DNA of 5,328 nucleotides from Myxococcaceae bacterium (lineage in GTDB: Bacteria; Myxococcota; Myxococcia; Myxococcales; Myxococcaceae), in contig JAGSPQ010000717.1 of NCBI GenBank assembly GCA_018262385.1, positions 1 through 5,328 of the forward strand, given 5' to 3'. The translations under genes were made by a program, and so were the position numbers. Below are positions 1 to 5,328 of the stretch, in pieces. Every line of letters begins with the position of its first letter. The first letter of the stretch is position 1. The notes beneath the pieces were generated by a model that worked only from the letters and a program-made list of their open reading frames with translations, did no database searches and was not told the DNA's origin.

Positions 1-2
1 GC

Positions 3-1337
<1,335 letters not shown>

Positions 1338-1342
1338 GAGCA

Positions 1343-1371
1343 CGACCCGGAAACGGGAAGCTGTTTAGACT
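1343..1371 (+). promoter_or_regulatory. Possible weak sigma-70-type promoter before the TolB-like gene
   Basis: The short gap after the kinase stop holds one of the few A/T-richer spots nearby: TTTAGACT at 1364-1371, readable as a -10 element (TAGACT, 1366-1371). A poor -35 candidate (CGACCC, 1343-1348) sits 17 bases upstream. If used, transcription would begin close to the TTG at 1382, leaving almost no leader for that start and about 20 bases for the ATG at 1400. The match is weak and simple read-through from the kinase gene is equally likely. Confidence 0.2.
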
Positions 1372-1381
1372 GCGGACCTTC

Positions 1382-2157
1382 TTGAGACCCACCCGCCTGA
1401 TGCTCGCCGCGCTGTGGTTCCTGGCCCCGGTCGCGCTTGCGGCCGAGCCGGCGCAGAGCGTGGTGTTGGTCGGCAACTACCAGGCGCTCGGAGTGGACGC
1501 GAAGCGGGTGACCGAGCTCGAGCAGGCGCTGCGCGCCGCGCTGGGTTCGCAGCCGGTGAAGCTGGTCTCGCTCGAGGAGACCGAGAAGATCCGCCGCGGC
1601 CTCGCGCTGTGCGGGGAAGACGCGGCCTGCGTGGGCTCGGTCGGAGAGCGGGCAGGCGCGCGCTGGGTGCTCGGCTACGGCGCGGGGAAGGTCGGGGGCT
1701 CGGTGCTGGTCAACCTGCTCTGGGTCGACGTGGTGCGGGGAAAGACGGTCAGCACCGCCAGCCGGAAGGTGGCCGCCGCGGCGCTGCCGACGGTGGCGGG
1801 GGCGCTGGTGGAAGAGGTGCTCAAAGACGTGGTGCTGGTCGAGCCGGTTCAGCCCGAGCCGCCGCCCCCTCCGCTGCCCGCTCCGCCGACTCCTCCCCCG
1901 GCGGTGCTGGTGCCGGCCGAGCCCGCCGCGGAACCGGCATCGCGACCGCGGTGTTCGTCGGGTCGACGGTCGCCTTCGGGCTGCTGGCGAGCACCAACTA
2001 CCAGAAGCTCTCGGCGGCTCCGGCCAACGGGCGGGCGACGCTGAGCCGCGACCAGGGCAACCTCAACCTGACCGCCGACGTGTCGCTCGGGTTGGCGATC
2101 GTGGCAGCGGCGGCGACGGTGCTCTTCGTGTTGCTCGACCAGGGGGGGCAGAAGTGA
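1382..2157 (+). CDS. TolB/FlgO-like envelope protein with C-terminal membrane hairpin, interrupted by a frameshift
   Basis: Probable periplasmic protein anchored in the inner membrane; no specific function can be assigned. Residues are counted from the ATG at 1400. A signal peptide (hydrophobic stretch ending ALA|AEP, cleavage near 14/15) precedes a domain (about 19-145) with the pattern of TolB N-terminal/FlgO/CsgG-like folds: a helix with LEQALRAALG, then VKLVSLEETEKIRRGL, then a Cys pair (C71, C77) in CGEDAACVGSVGERAGARWVLGYG, then strands ending in WVDVVRGKT. A proline-rich linker follows (about 148-178). After about 1930 this frame becomes nonsense (RPRCSSGRR...), while the -1 frame continues sensibly as GTGIATAVFVGSTVAFGLLA, a polar loop and a second helix (DVSLGLAIVAAAATVLFVLL), stopping at 2155-2157. 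Repaired length is about 250-257 residues. TTG at 1382 is chosen as start because it adds MRPTRL, giving the signal peptide a positively charged n-region; ATG at 1400 is the alternative. Neither has a strong ribosome-binding site. The raw first frame would stop at 2044. Confidence 0.75.
1919..1937 (+). other. Frameshift region in the TolB-like gene (crossover to the -1 frame)
   Basis: Upstream of here the frame of the 1400 ATG has GC-ending codons and a Pro-rich linker (...VPAEPAAEP). Downstream it meets gca, cga and tgt codons and a Cys/Arg/Ser-rich nonsense sequence. The frame starting one base earlier becomes convincing from about 1928 (cgc gga acc ggc atc). The simplest reading is one missing base in the C/G-rich run 1922-1930; restoring a C would give a junction like PAEPARRGTGIA, with basic residues just before a membrane helix. 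No canonical X XXY YYZ slippery heptamer with matching bases is present, so mutation or sequence error is favoured over programmed -1 frameshifting. Confidence 0.7.
2141..2148 (+). promoter_or_regulatory. G-rich Shine-Dalgarno-like site for the lipoprotein gene
   Basis: AGGGGGGG lies five bases before the GTG at 2154, inside the last codons of the TolB-like gene. It supports the GTG start and the GTGA stop/start overlap, suggesting translational coupling between the two genes. The seven-G run is also the longest homopolymer noticed in the window. Confidence 0.55.
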
Positions 2158-3899
2158 GGCGCGCGCACTGGCTGGTGGCGGTCTTCCTCGGCGCGGGCTG
2201 CTCGCTGATCTTCGATCCGTCGAAGGCGCCGATCGTCCCCTGCGAGCCGTCGGCGTGCCCCAGCCGCGCCCACGCCTCGTCGCGGTGCGTCCAGAACGAC
2301 TGCGCCTGGTCGTGCGCGATCGGCTTCGCCGACACCGACGGCGATCTGGCCAGCAGCACGTCCAACGGCTGCGAGGACTCCTGCACGACCCCGCTCGGCC
2401 CCGCCGAGCTCCACGCGATGGTCGGGGTACCCAGCGGCGGGATCCAGTGGCTGTGGGATCCTCCCGACGCCGGAGCCGCCCAGTACCTGGTCTGCACGGG
2501 CACGGCGCAGAACCAGATCACCAACTGCTCGACGGTGAGCGCGGCGACGGCGTGCGCCCAACCGAAGGGTGGCTTTGCCTGCAGCGCCCAGCGCACCGGG
2601 CTGCCGAACAACGTCCGCCACTACGGCCGGGTGCAGACGATCGACCGCTGCCAGCTCAGCTCGGCCGAGACGCTCGCCCCCACCCGCAGCGCGACGCCGT
2701 TCAACGGCGAGCTGGCCACCCTCAACGACCTCACCGTCGAGGCCGGCTGCGTGGGGAAGACCGGGGTGGACGGCGGCGTGCTGCGGATGAGCCAGAGCGG
2801 GCTCCTCTGCATCGGCGCGCTGCTGTTCGGAGACGACGAGTGGCGGGACTTCACCCTCCACGCGGACACGCGGGTGATCGACAGCAGCCGGGTCTTCTAC
2901 GGCGGGCTGGCGTTCCACTACCCGACCGGAACCCAGAAGCAGCGGCGCGCGGTGGTGCTGGTGTCGGACAGCACCAACTCCGAGGTGACCGCCGCGCTGG
3001 CCACGCTCACCCCCGGGACCAACTTCGACAAGCTGGTCGCCACCTCGATCGGCCCGGTGGAGGGAAACCGGTGGATGGGCGTCGAGCTGATCTCTTCGGG
3101 GCCCGAGGTGGCGGTCGCGGTCGGCCCGGCGGGCAGCAGCCCCAAGCCGGTCTTGCGGTGGAGGGAGCCCAGTGGCGTCGGCGGCGCCGGGCGGTTCGGG
3201 CTGTACCTGGGCACCTTCGGGTGGGAGGAGGCGATCGAGTTCCGCAACGTCACCGTCTCGACGCGGGCGGTGCTGCCGGATGCGGGAACCGGATCGCGCA
3301 AGCTGGACTTCAAAGGCAGCGGGCTGCCGCCCGGAATCCGGGTGACGCCGGTCGGCTCGAGCAACGTGAAGATGGTCACCTGCCCCACCTTTCCGGGCGG
3401 GTCCAACTGCCCCGCCGATGGCGGCTGCCAGCCGAGCGCGGGCTCGAACTGCGTCGAGATCGCCGCCGCCGGCCTCGCCTCCAACACCTCGCTGACGTTC
3501 GATCAGCCGCTGGGCCTCGATCCCACCCGGCCGTGGCGGTTGAGCTTCAAGTTCGCGCCGACCGCGGTCGCGGCGAACGCCCAGATCCTGCGCACCCTGT
3601 CGGGGAAGGGCTCGGTGCTGAAGGGCCCTCCCGCGGCGTGGAACGGGAAGCTGTGGGCCTTCGGGGTGGAGACGACCGCCGACCTCGCGGCGAACACCTG
3701 GAACCGGGTCGACTTCCGCTTCGGCGTCAGCACCTGGGCGCTGGAGCTGAACGGGGTCAATTACCCGGTCCCTCCCCTCTTTCCTCCTTCGCCCGAGTGG
3801 GACGCGCACCTCGGGGCGCTGATCCTCGCCGGGCAGGACGGCAACCAGGGCCAGCTGCACGGCTACTGGACGGACATCGAGATCGCCCAGCCCCCTTAA
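2154..3899 (+). CDS. Cys-rich outer-membrane lipoprotein with probable concanavalin/LamG-like domains
   Basis: A 581-residue predicted lipoprotein of unknown function. MRRAHWLVAVFLGAGCS is a lipoprotein signal: Arg-rich n-region, hydrophobic core and a degenerate lipobox GAGC with lipidated Cys16. Ser17 at +2 would favour sorting to the outer membrane. Residues 30-77 hold seven Cys (30, 35, 45, 50, 54, 73, 77) and FADTDGD...NGCE, resembling a small disulfide module with an acidic possible Ca2+ loop, common in myxobacterial surface proteins. Residues about 85-180 (IQWLWDPPDAGAAQYLVC...) resemble a fibronectin-III-like fold. Two beta-rich segments, about 190-370 (WRDFTLHADTRV ... FRNVTVSTR) and about 382-581 (RKLDFKGSG ... 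WTDIEI), have the alternating pattern of concanavalin-A/LamG-like sandwiches that often bind glycans or proteins. No catalytic motif was recognised. The GTG start overlaps the previous stop (GTGA) and has a G-rich Shine-Dalgarno site, so co-translation with the TolB-like gene is likely. The CDS is strong; domain names are inferred from pattern. Confidence 0.88.
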   Translation: MRRAHWLVAVFLGAGCSLIFDPSKAPIVPCEPSACPSRAHASSRCVQNDCAWSCAIGFADTDGDLASSTSNGCEDSCTTPLGPAELHAMVGVPSGGIQWLWDPPDAGAAQYLVCTGTAQNQITNCSTVSAATACAQPKGGFACSAQRTGLPNNVRHYGRVQTIDRCQLSSAETLAPTRSATPFNGELATLNDLTVEAGCVGKTGVDGGVLRMSQSGLLCIGALLFGDDEWRDFTLHADTRVIDSSRVFYGGLAFHYPTGTQKQRRAVVLVSDSTNSEVTAALATLTPGTNFDKLVATSIGPVEGNRWMGVELISSGPEVAVAVGPAGSSPKPVLRWREPSGVGGAGRFGLYLGTFGWEEAIEFRNVTVSTRAVLPDAGTGSRKLDFKGSGLPPGIRVTPVGSSNVKMVTCPTFPGGSNCPADGGCQPSAGSNCVEIAAAGLASNTSLTFDQPLGLDPTRPWRLSFKFAPTAVAANAQILRTLSGKGSVLKGPPAAWNGKLWAFGVETTADLAANTWNRVDFRFGVSTWALELNGVNYPVPPLFPPSPEWDAHLGALILAGQDGNQGQLHGYWTDIEIAQPP

Positions 3900-3903
3900 G
3901 CTG

Positions 3904-3928
3904 CTACTGCTCGCCGTGGCAGCGGTAG
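3904..3928 (+). terminator. Imperfect hairpin just after the lipoprotein stop, possible terminator
   Basis: CTACTGCT (3904-3911) pairs with AGCGGTAG (3921-3928), giving an eight-pair stem with one G-U pair and a nine-base loop. It lies inside the last codons of the opposing helicase-nuclease gene and has no following T-run, so it is not a classical intrinsic terminator. It is noted because the intergenic space is only four bases and any terminator would have to lie within coding DNA. Confidence 0.18.
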
Positions 3929-5328
3929 AGGTAGCCGCAGCCGATCGCCTGGCACTGCTGCTTCTCCAGCCCGCTCCAGCGCCCATCGAGCTGGGCCTGG
4001 ACGAGCGCCCGGGCGTGCCCGGCCAGCGTCGCCTCGAGCCCGGCGGGAGCGGTCAGGAACAGCGGGCTCGGATCCTCGTCGCGCAGGAAGCTGATCCCGG
4101 TCTGCACCGCCGTCCCCGCCTTGAGGAACTTCGCCGCGGCCAGCGCGTAGCAGCCGAGCTGGAAGGCGTACGGCGTCAAGCCCTCGGCGGGCCGGGCGGC
4201 GGTCTTGTAGTCGACCACCTGGGCGCTGCCGTCGGCCTGCTCGACCAGCAGATCGATCTGTCCGCGGAGCATCAGCAGGAAGCCGTGCCCGTCGTCGAGC
4301 CGGAGCATGAACGGCAGCTCGCGGTGCACCCGGGCGGCGCCGGCGGCCTTCAGCTGCAGCCCGAACTTCGTCGCCCAGAAGCGCTCGACCCAGTCGATCA
4401 CCCCCGCCTGGGGCAGCAGCGCCTCGAGGCGCGCGATCTCCAGCAGCCGATCGCGCAGCTTCGGCGTCCCGACCGCCTCGAGCGGAGTCAGCTCGAGCAG
4501 CTTGTGGGCGGCGATCCCCCGCAGCCGCGGATCGACCGACGCGTCTTCGGCTTCGACCGGCTCGGCGGACCAGGTGAAGGCGATCGGCCGCTCGGCCAGC
4601 CCGACCAGGTGGGCGAAGCGGTAGCGGCGCGGGCAGAGCACGAAGTCCTGCAGCTGGGTCACCGGCAGGCTCGCCACCTTCGGCCGCGGCGCCGGGGCGT
4701 GGAGCACCCGGTCGACGATCGCCTCGACCTGCGCGTCGGCGTCGGCGGGCACGTCCGGCACCGCGGGCGGCGGGGGCACCGTGAGGCTCGAAGGGTCGAC
4801 CTCCTCGACGTGCGGGTTCTGCGCGGGCGCGGCGGAGCCCGGATCGAGCAGGGCCGGGGGAGGAGCGATCGCCTGCTGGGTCAGCTCGGCGAAGTCGGGG
4901 TCCTTCGGCGCCGCGAGGCCGAGCACCACCCGATCGCGGGCGCGGGTCATCGCCACGTAGAACAGCCGGCGCTGCTCGGCCTTGCTGCGCAGCTCGCGCT
5001 CGTCGCCCAGCCTGGTGTGGCGATCGGACTTCAGCCGCCCGTCGTCGGCGTCGGGCGGGCGCAGCGACAGCCCCTGATCGCGATCGAACCGCAGCGCGTC
5101 GGTGTCGGGCGGCCGCTTGGCGAACAGCTCGGGCAGCACCACCACCGGCCACTCGAGCCCCTTCGCCTGGTGGACGGTGCAGATCGTCACCGCCTCGGCG
5201 TCGGCGTCGTCGACCACCTCGCCCTGCGCCTCGAGCGGCACCGTCTCCGACAGCACCAGCAGCTCGCGGGCGAACGAGGCGCAGCCCAGGCCCCGGCGAT
5301 CGCGCGCGGCCGCCAGCTCGAGCAGCTT
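3904..5328 (-). CDS. UvrD/RecB/AddA-family helicase-nuclease, C-terminal part (5' truncated by window edge)
   Basis: A superfamily 1A DNA helicase fused to a PD-(D/E)XK nuclease, as in AddA and RecB, which unwind and resect double-strand breaks for RecA-dependent repair. The last 474 residues are visible, numbered from the window edge. Helicase motif V is VTICTVHQAKGLEWPVVVLPEL (47-68, in two parts), and motif VI is EQRRLFYVAMTRARDRVVL (118-136), with R129 and R131 as likely ATP-sensing arginines. A Pro/Ala-rich linker (about 153-216) leads to the nuclease: QLQDFVLCPRRYRF (225-238), GIAAHKLLEL with H275, E337 in RELPF, GQID with D359, DYKT with D373 and K375, and the QLGCYA motif with Q390 and Y394. 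All expected catalytic residues are present. C232 plus C459, C464 and C470 could ligate an Fe-S cluster, as in AddB. ATPase motifs I-IV are outside the window, and the frame is open to the edge, so the GTG at 5256 is not the start. It could be AddA, RecB or a stand-alone relative. Stop is TAG at 3904-3906. Confidence 0.93.
   Translation of the reverse strand, partial: KLLELAAARDRRGLGCASFARELLVLSETVPLEAQGEVVDDADAEAVTICTVHQAKGLEWPVVVLPELFAKRPPDTDALRFDRDQGLSLRPPDADDGRLKSDRHTRLGDERELRSKAEQRRLFYVAMTRARDRVVLGLAAPKDPDFAELTQQAIAPPPALLDPGSAAPAQNPHVEEVDPSSLTVPPPPAVPDVPADADAQVEAIVDRVLHAPAPRPKVASLPVTQLQDFVLCPRRYRFAHLVGLAERPIAFTWSAEPVEAEDASVDPRLRGIAAHKLLELTPLEAVGTPKLRDRLLEIARLEALLPQAGVIDWVERFWATKFGLQLKAAGAARVHRELPFMLRLDDGHGFLLMLRGQIDLLVEQADGSAQVVDYKTAARPAEGLTPYAFQLGCYALAAAKFLKAGTAVQTGISFLRDEDPSPLFLTAPAGLEATLAGHARALVQAQLDGRWSGLEKQQCQAIGCGYLYRCHGEQ

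Noticed and set aside
1862..1900. C-rich stretches (CCGCCCCCT, CCTCCCCCG) as a programmed -1 slippery site
   Set aside because: The heptamers are G CCC CCT and T CCC CCG, so the P-site codon would mispair at its first base after slipping. No clear downstream stimulatory structure was found. A one-base loss nearer 1922-1930 fits the protein sequence better.
2255..3928. 557-residue plus-strand frame inside the lipoprotein gene
   Set aside because: It is Arg/Pro-rich and lacks domain patterns, while the overlapping frame has a lipoprotein signal, ordered Cys pattern and GC-biased third positions.
1998..3986. 662-residue open frame on the minus strand opposite the lipoprotein gene
   Set aside because: Its translation is Arg/Ala/Gly-rich with no recognisable domain and lies antisense to a well-supported lipoprotein. 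Long stop-free antisense frames are expected at this GC content.
3896..5152. 418-residue alternative minus-strand frame within the helicase-nuclease
   Set aside because: It is an Arg/Ala-rich shadow. The overlapping frame carries helicase motifs V and VI and the full nuclease motif set.

Overview
The window looks like chromosomal DNA from a high-GC member of the Myxococcota (myxobacteria or a close relative). The support is indirect. Third codon positions are almost all G or C. There is a eukaryote-type Ser/Thr kinase with a Pro/Ala-rich, 'DAG'-containing periplasmic tail. There is a TolB-like envelope protein ending in a two-helix membrane hairpin, and a Cys-rich outer-membrane lipoprotein with a 'DTDGD...NGCE' module. 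No 16S or other phylogenetic marker is present, so the lineage is inferred.

Left and centre (1-3899, + strand): three genes run in the same direction, closely packed. The first (3-1337, 5' end outside the window) is a complete Hanks-type Ser/Thr kinase domain, one membrane helix and an extracytoplasmic tail. The second (about 1382-2157) is a secreted or membrane-anchored TolB/FlgO-like protein. Its reading frame is broken: the N-terminal domain and proline-rich linker lie in one frame, and the C-terminal membrane hairpin lies in the -1 frame, with the crossover at about 1922-1935. The third (2154-3899) overlaps the stop of the second by four bases (GTGA) and encodes a lipoprotein with a Cys-rich N-terminus and two probable concanavalin-A/LamG-like beta-sandwich regions. 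Together they look like an envelope cassette: an inner-membrane kinase, a periplasmic protein anchored at the membrane and a probable outer-membrane lipoprotein. That they form one pathway is inference from gene order only.

Right (3904-5328, - strand): the C-terminal 474 residues of a UvrD/RecB/AddA-type helicase-nuclease converge on the lipoprotein gene with only four bases between the stop codons. Helicase motifs V and VI, a Pro-rich linker and a RecB-family PD-(D/E)XK nuclease with all its catalytic motifs are visible. Four cysteines are placed as in the iron-sulfur 'staple' of AddB and Cas4 nucleases. Its N-terminal ATPase half lies beyond the right edge. This is a DNA double-strand-break repair enzyme, apparently unrelated to the envelope cassette.

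No tRNA, rRNA, CRISPR array, insertion sequence, attachment site or origin was recognised. No stretch over 300 bases lacks a gene; the largest gap is about 44 bases (1338-1381). I see no clearly novel system. The points most worth a second look are the frameshift in the TolB-like gene, the unusual Cys spacing in the nuclease and the kinase/TolB-like/lipoprotein linkage.
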